From the NCBI GenBank assembly GCA_023101725.1, contig JALJCO010013654.1:310001-374000 (forward strand): a stretch of DNA of 64,000 nt, read 5' to 3'. This DNA is from Atherinomorus stipes. Taxonomy: Eukaryota > Chordata > Actinopteri > Atheriniformes > Atherinidae. Position numbers and translations under genes: made by a program. Shown piece after piece: positions 14,401-25,664 of the stretch. The stretch's first letter is position 1. Every line of letters starts with the position of its first letter. The notes beneath the pieces were generated by a model. The model saw only the letters and a program-made list of their open reading frames with translations. It ran no database searches and was not told the DNA's origin.

Positions 14401-17400
14401 AAGATGAGTAGGTAGGAAGAAACGTAATTACATCATTACAGCAGAAGAACAATGAGTATAAAGCTTGCCCAACAACAGCTAAACATCTCTTTTTATTTTT
14501 CCTTTTCAAGGTTTGTTGTTGGTGATATTATAATATTTACTTTTTGGACCATATCATCCAGTTCTAGCAGAGGTGTAGACAGTATAGACCCAAACAGTTA
14601 TGACTGAACTCTGCATGTTTGTCTATTTCAACCCTATTAGATTTTTTTTGGCTGAAACATTAAGATCATGGTGTGAAGGGCTGAAATACAATTAGAATAA
14701 ATAACTAATCAAATGAAAATTTAATTCACAATATAATTTTTTAATCCAAGCAGGACCGACAAAAGCAAGAAATTATGTTTAAAGGCAGGGTAGGGGATCC
14801 TGGGAAAACGGTTCGAACAAGCTACATTAAAAAAAAAAAAAAAAAAAAACACCCACCCAAAACCACGCCTTCAGAGCACAGGAACGTGTGCGCCGATGGT
14901 TGTCAGCAAAGATAACCAAGAACAGCCGAGTGGCTAGCTTGTTAGCTTCCTGGTAAACAACAGATGGACCACGTTCCTAAAAGTGACCATTATCTCACCT
15001 CCAACTTCTTCTGCAGTGTAAAACATCCTCACTGCAAACACCAACACCTCCATGACTTGATCCACATCCATTTTTTTTTTCTTTTCGGTGGATTTTAAGA
15101 GCAAACCGCTCCATAAATAAGAGCAGCAAGCAGCCATGTTCGTGTGCACTGTGAGACGCACACGAGAGGATGGGAGGGGCGGCAAACAGCTGTCGAGTTT
15201 GATGGACAAGTAATCATTCAATCAATAGGCATGGGCCATTACAATTTCATTGGATGGGTTTTTTTTAGTCCTGTCCGTTCCACAAGTGATTAATTTTTTT
15301 CATGTCTGTGTCTGAATATTTAATTAATTGGCTGCAATCGGGGTGTGAAGAAGACTTTCAGCAATATAGTAAAAAATGCTCCTGGAAAACATCATCCTCT
15401 CTGCCTTTAACTATGATTATTTTCAGCATATGAATGTAAACACGTCTCAAGCAACAGAATTGTAAAAACGTCCCAGCATGTTATTTTTATTTTTGCAGTC
15501 AGAACCAAATATGAATTTCCCACAAGATATTTACTGTAAATCCTTTTCAATGCATGTAGGGCTACAAGAATCATCCTTTTTATGTAAACTGTGGAGTCCA
15601 GTACCTTGATGTCATTGTCAATGCCTCCAGACAGGATCTGATCACTGGTGTCATTAAAGGTCACAGCCAGAACCTGGTAGGTGTTCTGGAAAGTGTGAAT
15701 AGCCCCTTTTTGCGGATGTCCCACAGCTGCAATGCAGACAATCACACAGAAAGATTTCAAAATACACAATAGTTCTCAACAGTGTTATCAAACATGGTGT
15801 ATGTGACAAAATTTTAACATGTTTCAGCAGATATATTTAAAGAGGAACATTTGTACACGTGTTATAGTTTCCAGGCTTTAAAATTGTGAAGTCAGCATTT
15901 TGGTAGGTGGATAACAGTTTTTCTGTCTAGTAGTGTTGCATCATGTGACAACAATGAAGATTAAACTGTGTAATTTATGCCGATGTATAGTTTCCAAAGC
16001 CTAATAATGTATACTTAGCATGTACAGTAAATCTAAACCCAAACATGTAATTTTAACTAAACTTCTCCATTGGAAAAGTAAAAGGACAATAAATAAGACA
16101 GGATATGAATAACCAAGCTGTCAGAAGCCCCTTTCACCGCTCAATTTGACCATGAGGAGCCCTTCTCTAAACTATGTCTTCCCATTCACAAATACACCAA
16201 AGAAGCCAGTTTTATCTCTCGCCTGTGAGTCCTTTCACGTGAGAGTTGTGGAACAAGAGGAGACGTGTTGACGGAGATGTCTGAGATGTCCCCAACAGCG
16301 TTGCCCCAGTTAGCCATAAAGTTATGCACAGTGTCCATACAATGTTAAAATATTTAGACTCATAGTGTTCCAGTATGATTCAGTTACTTTCCCAGACTAG
16401 AACATCCAGACTTAGAAACTCTTTTGTCCCTCATGCCATCACCTTGTATAACTCCACACTTTTTCTGATTGTTTACACTGTTTAATCATGCAGCATAATT
16501 GCTGCATACATCCCAACTTCACACTTCAAGGCCACGATCCCAACTTGATGTGTGAAAACTCATAAAGCAGCCTGTTCTGCCTCTGTCATTACCTCCCCTG
16601 CTGGCTCAGACACGTATCAGAGATAGATTCACTCTGACCAGGACATCTGTACTAGTGTCTTCAACTGCATAAGCGTGAAGAATGAATGTGTTGAATCTCT
16701 CAATACAATTTACAGAATCAGCATAAACAGAATCAAGGGAAACAGACATATTCATCATTAAAATGTCTCACCTTGACCGTCCCGTCATCACTGCCGGTGC
16801 AGACCAGCTGTGGTCCTCGTCGAGCCGGATAGCAAGTGTTAACAAAGGAGGTGTGACCCTTCAGACGCTTGACCCTTTCCCCTGTTTCACTGTCCCACAC
16901 ACCGACGGTTTTGTCTGTGCTTGCTGAGAACAACACACTGAAATGCAGAGAAATAAATCACAACTGACCATCCTCCTCATCGTGTCACTGGATTAAACTG
17001 TGAATTAAGAAGTGTGGTTTTATTGTTTTCTTTGAAAATTATTTTAGCCAAGCGGTAACTTGTAACAAGCGGTAAATGTGTGTTCCTCAAAACAAATGAG
17101 CAAATATGCTGATTGACTTCACGCAAACTCCAAGAGATTCACAGTTTCGACAGAATCTGACATAAAAATAACCTGCAGAATTTAGAAGTTGTTTGTGAAG
17201 TTAAAATACAGATTTCTTTACTGTGATTAGTTAGAAGATCTTGTTTAATTTACTGCATTCTAGGTGTTCATAAGTAACAAAAAAAATTTTTCCCCCTCTT
17301 TCTTCACTAGCAACAGTCCATACCTGCCATCTGTGTTGTAATGCAGCTCCATCACCGCTCCACTGTGGCCCTTCAGAGTGGCGTAATTCTCACAGTCTCC

Positions 17401-18451
17401 ATAAACATTCCACAACACTGCAGAAAATAAACAAGTGTTTGGAAGGTAGCACGAAATACTGAAACATTTTAACAATGATCTGTCACCTGTAGATTCCTCT
17501 ACTGGTTGCTGTGGTTTAAGCCACTAACTCACATATAAGTCTGTCAAATCCAGAGGAGGCCAGTGTGGCTCCGTTGGGGTGAAACTTGCAGCAGTAGACC
17601 TCACCCTCATGTCCAGACATCAACATGATGGGAGCCTGCAGGCTAGAGGTCCGTGGAGGGCCCTGCAGGAGACATGTCAGAGATCAACACAGTGGCTGAT
17701 TGACTTTGGGATTAGGGTTGAGAGGGGTCCAAAACCCACTGAAAAGGAGAAATGAACATAAGGCCTAATACAATTGATAAGATTAATAACGTAAATCATA
17801 ATAATATGGCTTTATAAAATAAAATGGCTTGGCTTTCATGTGCATTGGATCAAATTTAATGAAACTATGAACAGTAACCTCTCTGAAAGACATGTTTTGA
17901 TGGTTGTGTTGAAAAGTGTTTGAACATGCACAGTGACATCAGTGTTTACTGTTTACATGGATCACAATGAACTACCGTGTTCATCCGTGTCCAACAAGGA
18001 TAACAGTGCACATGTAAACACGGCCAATTTATGTATAAGAGAGATTGTTAAAAACAAATACTTTCAACACAAAAATTAAAAAAAAAAGACTAATATAACT
18101 TAATAAGGAAGCGTCAGTCACAACTTTTTAATGGGAATTCACTACTTTCTTTTCCTGTTAGCTGTCTAGCTAACAGCCTGTTCTACTTAATATCAGGAAA
18201 CAACTTTCATTCAGTTGATGCGGTTAAAAACCAGCTGACTAAATTCACATTTGTACCACATTCATGTAATATGAAGTTTTAAACACAATTGCAGAGACTC
18301 TCAGGTTACAGCAGATACTGTCCTCCCCTCCTGTCCGTACCGTAGCCACGAGTTGCTGGGACTGTGTCGCCGCCACCAGCTCCGTCCGGGGCCGCTTTAC
18401 AGCCGTAGGAACCACCGCCATGTCTCCGGCTCTCTTCAAAGGTTCAATCAT
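8472..18451 (-). CDS. snrnp40: U5 small nuclear ribonucleoprotein 40 kDa protein (WD40), with apparent frameshift in exon 5
   Basis: SNRNP40 is a seven-bladed WD40 propeller of the U5 snRNP that works with PRP8 in the spliceosome. Ten coding exons on the minus strand: 18341-18451 (ATG, MIEPLKRAGDMAVVPTAVKR), 17533-17662, 17324-17417 (NVYGDCENYATLKGHSGAV), 16772-16937 (STDKTVGVWDSETGERVKRL), 15605-15726, 13448-13568 (LSLSSEGSYLLSNSMDNT), 13286-13368 (WDVRPFAPKERCVKIFQGNV), 13037-13098, 8710-8813 (FVYIWDTTSRRILYKLPGHA) and 8472-8521 (SSDKRLYMGEIQ, stop). All junctions are GT-AG. The family is about 357 aa; this model gives about 347 if exon 5 is read with one base restored. Exon 5 is 122 bp where 123 is needed: after LWDIRKK the frame slips at an A5G4 run (15703-15711), then resumes as AIHTFQNTYQVLAVTF. 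Conservation on both sides suggests an assembly error rather than a dead gene. Intron 8 (8814-13036) carries a nested Tc1 element. Confidence 0.95.
11053..11397 (+). mobile_element. tRNA-derived SINE-like repeat inserted in the Tc1 element
   Basis: Starts GGACGGCTGCATGGTAGTGT and contains a tRNA-like 5' part with a B-box-like AGTTCAAGTCC at about 11111-11121, followed by a body with GTGGAGTTTGCATGTTCTCC and ends near GCTGGGATAGGCTCC. This sequence type is widespread in teleost genomes. Ends are approximate because no clean target duplication was seen. A tail fragment of the same family lies at about 54064-54180. Confidence 0.6.
12295..12784. mobile_element. MITE, 490 bp, nested in the Tc1 element
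   Basis: Bounded by GGGACTAGAGGCAAGATT at the left and its near-inverse at the right (reads GGGACTAGAGGCAGGAATT on the minus strand). Flanks are TTTGAA (12289-12294) and TTTAAA (12785-12790), a 6-bp duplication with one mismatch. Comparing the two Tc1 arms shows the uninterrupted site (ATCTAAATTAAAACAGG on the left arm), which confirms that this block is an insertion. No coding capacity. A partial second copy lies at 6381-6507. Confidence 0.8.
14778..15411. mobile_element. Probable short inverted-repeat element in snrnp40 intron 5
   Basis: Begins TTTAAAGGCAGGGTAGGGGA and ends with CTCTCTGCCTTTAAC, so about 10 bp (TTAAAGGCAG) is inverted at the two ends. TATG occurs just outside each end and may be a short target duplication. 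An A21 tract at 14829-14849 and no transposase are seen. Family not identified. Confidence 0.4.
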
Positions 18452-18710
18452 ACTGAACTAGTCGATAAAAAGCAACAAATATTTGTCACTTTAATGTTAA
18501 AATTTACAGAATGAATGGACGTCTTTCAGGAGAAACGTCGAAAGAAGTAACACCAACGAAGAACACAGACTGAGATACTTCCTGTGGCTATGAGGCGTGT
18601 GATTGGTCGAAGTAAGCGCCGGCTGTGATGATTGGTTGTTTCGCTTGTTGTCGAACTGATTTGCACCGGATGTAAAACAGCGTTGAGAGCACGAACGGTA
18701 ACAACGTTTT
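18452..18710. promoter_or_regulatory. Putative bidirectional promoter of snrnp40 and zcchc17
   Basis: The snrnp40 start codon is at 18451 (minus). A GT donor follows ACGAACG near 18696, which would end a non-coding first exon of zcchc17 on the plus strand. The two divergent genes thus share about 250 bp or less. The segment has more CpG than its surroundings and no TATA box, typical of housekeeping bidirectional promoters. The donor assignment is inferred. Confidence 0.5.
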
Positions 18711-19474
18711 AATATTCTATTCCTTTTTCTTTTCCAGAATAAGTAACATACAATTCCCGTTTTTCAAATAAAGGTTTTAACTTTGTTCTACGTTGCAGGC
18801 AAACTCTCTTGCTTTTTCTTTAACGGGATGATTAACCAGATATAACGAGTATTACACAGCATTAGCATGTAGCTAACATTAGCCCTAGTCAAGCTATTTA
18901 TATATATTTTTTCCAGATCTAAAGTGTTTATGCTGTGTTAATACATCAAAAAAAAATTCGTCTACTCGGAATTTTATACCAACCACTCGCAGCAACGTAG
19001 AAGCATGAGAAGCTTTTGTCAGCAAGCGTTGGGAAGATAACGTTTAGGGTTTTGCTCGTTTTTGAATTCTCAAATTTTTAATAATAGTGGGGTTGTTTCT
19101 CATATTTCTTTTAAGATCTGCAATATATTTCTAAATTAAATCATTTAGCTTCACAGCTAATTCTTTGTTTACCAAAACGTTAGTTTTGTTGTTTGAAGGT
19201 GTCCCTTATTTATTATTGCATACAGAAACTTTCCACTATGTCTCTGAATAAATAGCTTTTACAAATATGTGTATTATTAACATGTTATTTAAGTAAGAAA
19301 GTAGATAATTGGTCAACTGCATGCTGCTACTTTAGGCAAATACCACTGCTTTTCATGTTTCTGTGACTTTTCACTCTTTCTTAACTTCCATTTTTGTGAT
19401 GCTACAAATGTTGAGACATGTTTTATCTTATTTCAGATCCATTCATTTTCACCTCTCATCTACCTCTCGAGACG

Positions 19475-21676
19475 ATGTCTGAGCGTGGCAGCTCAGGCCA
19501 GGAACCAGCTGGACTGGATGGTCTGCCACCACTTTACAGTATTGCAAAAGGGGAGGTAGTGTCTGTGCAGGCTTATGGAGCCTTTGTTCGACTGCCAGGA
19601 TACAAAAAGGAGGGTGGGTTGAAAGTTAAAAGTTATCAAATATTTCTGAGGAAGACAAAAGTATTGATGTCAGAAGCAAACTGATCATTTTCATCATTGT
19701 AGTAAGATACTGTGATTAAAAATTGAAATAATGAAGTTGTACAACGTTAAATCATTACTCAAAAGGAAAGTAAAAAAAAAAAAAAAAAAGCCATTTCTTT
19801 CGTAATCTAAGTGTGTTTAAGGTTGAGGGTTGAGGATGCATGAACCATGTCTAACATTCTGGTAAATTATCCCTGTGTTGGTAAATGACTGTCTATGCTG
19901 AGATTTCAAGGGAAAAGCTGCCTGAAAAGGATTTCAGTATTTATTTACTGTAGTCCTGTGAAAATAAGAGCGTTATTGGGATTTTTTTATTTTATTTGTA
20001 TTATCATAGTTTCAATTTAATATGATTCACCTGCAACTTTGTAGGAGAAGACACAAATGGTAATGTAGAGTGGAAAGTTTAAGGGTTTTAAAGTTGGCAG
20101 AGTTGTTGAAAAGTAGGACAAATTGATGAAGTGGGATGCCTCCCATCTATATTTACACTTAGTTACCTTTTTGATAATGAAGGATGATTTATTGTAGCTT
20201 TGGCACAATCGTCCTTGACCTACATGTAGAGTGAAAGAACAGTTGCTAATTTTCACCACTAGAGGGCAAACGGAGCAAAGTTTGGCTCTAATTGGGAGCT
20301 GGACTGACTATAAGGAGAGCCTGCATTAATTAAAGTATTCTTGTTCGATTTTTTTTTTTTTTTTCATGTTTTAAAGCTTTGAATTACAAATGAGAAGGCT
20401 TGAATTTTTAAGTCTTTGTTAATGTACTGTACTGTATCTCCTGCTCAGCTTTTTTTTTTCTTTCTTTTTTTTTGTATTTTCATACTATTATGTCTCTATA
20501 CATGCAGGTTTAGTACATGTGAGTGAGATGTCTGCCTCTAGGGTTGAGAATGCCTCAGAGATTGTGGATGTTGGGGAAAAGGTGTGGATTAAAGTCATTG
20601 GGCGAGAGGTAATGCCGCACACAGCACATGCATGAACTGCAGTATGGAAAACCAGTGTCAGCACAGAATGATTACATCTCTTACCTCTACCTGTCAGATT
20701 CAGGGTGAAAAGGTGAAGTTGTCCTTCTCAATGAAGGTGGTCAATCAGGGAACAGGGCGGGACCTGGACCCTAACAACGTCATGGCGGAGTAAGATTTGC
20801 CAACCGATTTTGTGGTTGTACTTGCCTGCTTAGTAAAGTACTATTATAATCTGTTAACCCGTGTGTGTGTCTGTAGGCAGGATGCGAGGCGACGAAGGAT
20901 GTTTAAAGATGAAACTCATAACAGGATCACACTGGAGGCTGTGCTCAACACAACATGTTCAAAGTGCGGCTGCAGGGGTATGAAACCTGTACTATACATT
21001 AACACAAGTAACCTTTAGTGTCATGTTTTAAAGAAACGAAACACTGTGAGTTTTAATAACTCATTGCTCTTTTCAGGTCACTTTACAAAAGACTGCTTCT
21101 CGACTCCGGGCTCGCAGTATGCGCTGTTGCCTGAAGAGGACAGTGAAGAGCCGCAACAGCAGCAGCAGACATCTACATCACAGCAAGACTCAGACAGAAA
21201 GAAGAAAAAGAAGGTGAAAACATGACAAATGAAAAAATGTTGCTTTCGATTCCTTTATGTTGAGCCATCATCCACTTTGATGTCCTTCATCTGAGTCATG
21301 TGACCCCCCACATGTCTGCAGTTGTTTCCATGAGAACTCTTCACATTTCTGGAAACCAGATTGATTTTATGCTGATATAATAGAAAAATTCGTTTTGTGG
21401 TACTAAAACTGTGGTCACATTTTTCTGAATATTTGTACAGCATCATTGCTCGGGTTAATACTCTATTTGAAGTCATATGTTTTGCTTCTATGTCTTTTTT
21501 TATCCCAGGAAAAGAAAATGAAGAAGAAGAAGAAGAAGAGGGAGAGAAAGGAGTCAGAGAGTGACAGCAGCAGCAGTGGTGAATGTAAATCCAAGAAGAG
21601 GTGCCGTGACGACTCTCATGATAGAGAGGAGAAAAAGAAGAAACATAGAAAACATAAATCACACAAACACAGCTGA
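19475..21676 (+). CDS. zcchc17: Zinc finger CCHC domain-containing protein 17 (pNO40), S1 and zinc-knuckle protein
   Basis: ZCCHC17 is a nucleolar, 60S-associated RNA-binding protein. Six coding exons: 19475-19613 (in an exon beginning at 19437; MSERGSSGQEPAGLDGLPPL), 20508-20608, 20698-20789, 20877-20977, 21077-21213 and 21509-21676 (stop TGA 21674-21676). Lengths sum to 738 bp, 245 aa, against 241 in human. The S1 RNA-binding fold covers roughly residues 18-90 (GEVVSVQAYGAFVRLPGYKK, GLVHVSEMS). A CCHC zinc knuckle, CSKCGCRGHFTKDC, gives Cys138, Cys141, His146 and Cys151. The tail is a lysine-rich, serine-dotted basic region ending in HRKHKSHKHS, like the mammalian nucleolar-targeting tail. 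An in-frame glutamine run (CAG repeats near 21158-21170) sits before it. The gene runs head to head with snrnp40, and a likely ATTAAA signal lies at about 22298. Confidence 0.95.
20256..20268 (+). promoter_or_regulatory. CTCF-like motif in zcchc17
   Basis: CCACTAGAGGGCA fits the CTCF core (CCASYAGRKGGCR) at every position. It lies in the first coding intron of zcchc17. Motif match only. Confidence 0.35.
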
Positions 21677-24600
21677 CACAGCTGGAAATCAGTCACGCAC
21701 ACAGCAGCTATCAGACCGACACAGACAGGGGAAGTGGGTAACAACAGTGTCAGACTTTCAGTTAAAGCATCATTTAAATGTAAGTTTTTTTGCTCTGCCT
21801 AGACTTTGTATTGGAACCATTTCCTGTACAAAACCCAAAAGAAAATGGGAAAAAAATTGAACCATGTGACTTTCCCCATTTGTCCTGAGGTAACCTCTGG
21901 TACTCTCTCAGAGGGAGTAGTTTACACATCTTGTGTAATCAAATATGTGTAAGCAGTATGGCAGCAACAAGTTATGACCCCTTTTGAAATCCAGATATTG
22001 TTTACAGCTATCCGGTTTCTAGCACTCTGGGAAATCCATTAATGAGACCTGTTGAGGTAAAAGCAGACACACACTCACTCACACAAAGGAAATATTAAAG
22101 ACAAACAGGAAATGTAATGTAGGACAAAGTGAGGGTAACAGGAACCCCATACTGGTGCAACATCCTGAGTTTGCATGCCACTTGTTATGCTTTCATGTGA
22201 AAATGTAATTGTACATGTGTGTATTTGTGTGGCCCACCTCCTTGGGGACACCATACATTGAGCACACCCCTCATCCTGCATGTCAACTGTTAACTCCATT
22301 AAAGCTGTTTTTATCTGTTAAGATAACAAAACGCCTCTTGACTTCTTTGTTCGAGGACCTTGAAGTCATAATGCTGTTGTTAAAGTGATTCCTTCAGGGA
22401 GCAGAACACACACAGGTCCAAGCTGAGGTCATATTTGGTTAATGTTTTCATTATGGTGGACTAAACTCAGTTTTACACAGCAAAAAAATCAATAAATGTC
22501 AAGCCTGGTCAGTTTTAGACCAGATAAACTAATGTCATAGAATTAAAGACGTCTTTGTCTGCTACATTGACCCAGTTTTAAGTTTGTGTGAGATTATTGA
22601 TTGTTGATTATTTCCAGATGCAGTTGTTTGAAACGGCTCCAGTGCATCCAACAGACAAGGAATTCAGTATCAAAAATCTAGTTTGCATCAGGCAAGTGTA
22701 GAACAGATTGACCACAAAGCTTGCACCACCAGAATGTCAACCTTTCATTTGTGATATTACACATAATCTTAATATGGCCTTAGCAGCAGTCAGCAGACAT
22801 TTCTCTTTTTTTTTTTAAAAAAAAAGTGGAAGTTGTATCATTTAGCAAGAATCACTTTGTTGAAGTTGACATTAGGCCGATCTGAGGTCCGTTTTCTGTG
22901 TGGCACAGTCATGACTACTTTGAGACAATCAACTTATCTTGTAAAGCCTTGTAAATTATATTAAATGATTTTGGAAAAACACCACAAGGTCTCTAAACAG
23001 TTCAAGTCTAAAGTATTTCCAAATAAATTCAAATGATAATACAGTATAGTCTTCCATGTTTAACTTAAGCTGAGTGTGTTTTTGTATTATTTCTTCCAGC
23101 TTGTCTATCAACTCTGAGAGACATGAATATCTGTGAATTGGCTACCTGACAAATAAACAATAGTGTTTTCACACACCAAGTTAAGTTGACTTGTGTTCAA
23201 TTACCAACTGTGTTGGTAAAAAAAAAAAAAAAAAAAAAAAAAGCTGCCTCAATTTTATATATATTTTTTCCATTCAGTTTTTCAACACTCTTCTTACAGC
23301 CATATTTCAACCGAGGCAGTTCGAGCTCATCTGGTGTCTGATGTGGGCGTTGGTGTGTTCCATATTCAGATGGGAAGGTTTCAATAAATGGGTTTGGATT
23401 TTTAACTTGTGCTGCAAGAAGAAGCAGAGCAGAAAATATTAACTTTCCATTACTTTTGTTGGTTTTGTATCTTTTTGCTGTCTTGCTCTTCTCATGTTTG
23501 TTAACATTGTTTCCTTTTAGTTTATATTTATTCATCAGTCAGTCAGTCATTTTCTGTACCGCTTTATTTATTCATATTTGTCCTAAATATTTTTGACATG
23601 CAAATATGCTTTCCTTGCAACAGATATATTCTCTGTGCAAATACACTTAATACTCAACCCTCAGCTGAGAGCAGAGGAGTTAAGCTGGAGTGGAAAAACA
23701 CAGGAACCACACCGGTTTATGGAAATTCAAGGTCTCAATAAACATCCATCCTGTTGTTCAAAATGACAAGCTCCACTTAAATTTATAGGTGAACATTTAA
23801 AAAAAAAAATTACAACTATAGAGGAAGATTTCATAAGATTTTTAGTTGTATGGCAACAGTGCCTGGGCGTCTGTTTGGTGGAATAAGGCGAAGTATTTAA
23901 CCACAACACCTTTAAAGGCAGCCAATTCCTCTGAGGCTGTTTTGCTTTGGAAGGATCAGGTAGATTGCACAATTTAGATGCAACAATGTGAGATGATTTA
24001 CATGGACAGCTGAACCTTGGAACATAATGTTTTGTTTTTGGTTTTTTTGTTTTGTTTTGTTTAGGTTTTTTTTTTTTTTTTTTTACAAGAAAGAAATGTC
24101 CAAAAACAAAGCTGGTTGTGTGATGAATGAAACAGGCTAAAATAAAACCTTTTTGAGTACTTTCACAAAACTATTAAGAGCATCTGGACTTGGCCTAAAT
24201 ATCCGATCTGAACCAGGAAGGGCACAAATTTAATTTAACTTCACCATTTGACAATTTCCACTCAGGGTAACTTTAGGACACAGTTGCAGGAAGGAGGTGG
24301 ACTGTCTCCTCCCACCCTTATTCACCTTACCTCCAGTTGGCAGTGTCGCACTAACCCGTGACATGGGAGGGAAAGATCCAAATTTAGAACTTGTACCTTA
24401 TTCGTAAGAACAGGACATAATATTACCCATACACCTTAAGCACACTTTAACTGAACTTTCCCCCCAATGTAACCGGAGCAAAGGCTAGACACACATACAC
24501 ACACACACACACTGACAGGATATGTTGAAGAGCTATAATTACGGTCACTGTGAATCCCTGTAAAGCCAGTTGTGATGGAAACGGTGATCATGCACACTTA

Positions 24601-25409
24601 GGAATTGTCCTGCACTACTGGACTGTTTGCTTTGAAGTGTAACTATGTTTTATATTGGAGCTTGGTCACAGGGGCGGAGCCAGAGGGGAGGCCAAGGTGG
24701 CGGTGGCCAATTCTAAAATCTGACTGGACACCCCCGGGTTCCACCTTAAGTGATTGACAGGTCACTGGAGGAGGACAGACAAATTTCCTGGCACGAATCG
24801 ATCACCAGTGTCATTGCACCAGTTTGAAGTGAATTTATAGTAGTTTCCTAATTATTCATCCTTTAGAAATATTGACATTTGACTGCACATTTCTAGAAAA
24901 GTGTGTGTCCCCTGCTCAAGCACAACTACTGATGTTATGCAAGGCTATTAATGTAATGTTAGCATGAGGCAATGTAGCAGTGCCAGTCTAGTTATATGGT
25001 AGCATGAGATAAGTTTTAAGATAATGTGGGGAAACCTTGTCAATTTTAGTTTTCAATGAGTAAATTTAAGGACTTAATGTCAACTCAGACCATCAAGATT
25101 TTTACATTGGAGTTGAAAATAAACTAAAAAAAAAAAATGCTTGAGAGTACCTCAGTATCCACTTTTTATCTCTTACTTATTAATATCTCTGGATAGATGA
25201 AAATTGGAACAATTTGTAAAGAGAAAGCTTTGTATTTTTACCAGCCACGCTTCAACATAAACCCCAAACAGCTGTAATTGTCAGGAATGACACATTTATT
25301 TAAAATTTCTTCCCCAACCTTAGTCAAACTTTAACATTTCCAAATTATTTACGGACTGTCTTTTGCAACATACAGAGAATATTTTCCAAAAACAACTCAC
25401 ACTCTGGGT
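21677..25409. other. zcchc17 3' UTR and intergenic region towards fabp3
   Basis: The zcchc17 3' UTR probably runs to about 22320. Beyond it is AT-rich sequence with poly-A (23218-23242) and poly-T (24069-24084) tracts, a CA microsatellite at about 24490-24512, a short SINE-tail-like piece at about 23543-23566 (CATTTTCTGTACCGCTT) and a fragment beginning CAGGGGCGGAGCCAGAGGGG near 24670 that looks like a dispersed fish repeat. No gene recognised. Confidence 0.5.
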
Positions 25410-25441
25410 TTTATTACAGAAAAAAATGTGTGGAATTTATT
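25410..25441 (-). terminator. Two polyadenylation signals of fabp3
   Basis: AATAAA occurs on the minus strand at 25436-25441 and again at 25410-25415, about 225 and 250 bp past the fabp3 stop codon. Either would end a normal-sized 3' UTR. Confidence 0.5.
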
Positions 25442-25664
25442 CAGTGTTTCTTAGAGTAGAAGGAAAAACAAATAAAGGTCACTGAAACAAGGAAGGTCAC
25501 AGTCAGCAGTAACGTTAATACTGAAGGTACAGTAAGATTGGACACTAAGGGTAAATTAGCAGCCATAAAAAGAATTTTCTTGAGCTGTGGTTAAGTGGTA
25601 TCAAGGAGTTGTGGGACTTTAGTGGGTGCTAGCTAGTCTTGACATCAGGGCTTTATGTTGGACT

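Noticed and set aside
21255..21662. 135-aa open frame on the minus strand
   Set aside because: Antisense to the lysine-rich last exon of zcchc17; the Ser-rich and Phe-rich runs are the complement of Lys/Glu codons.
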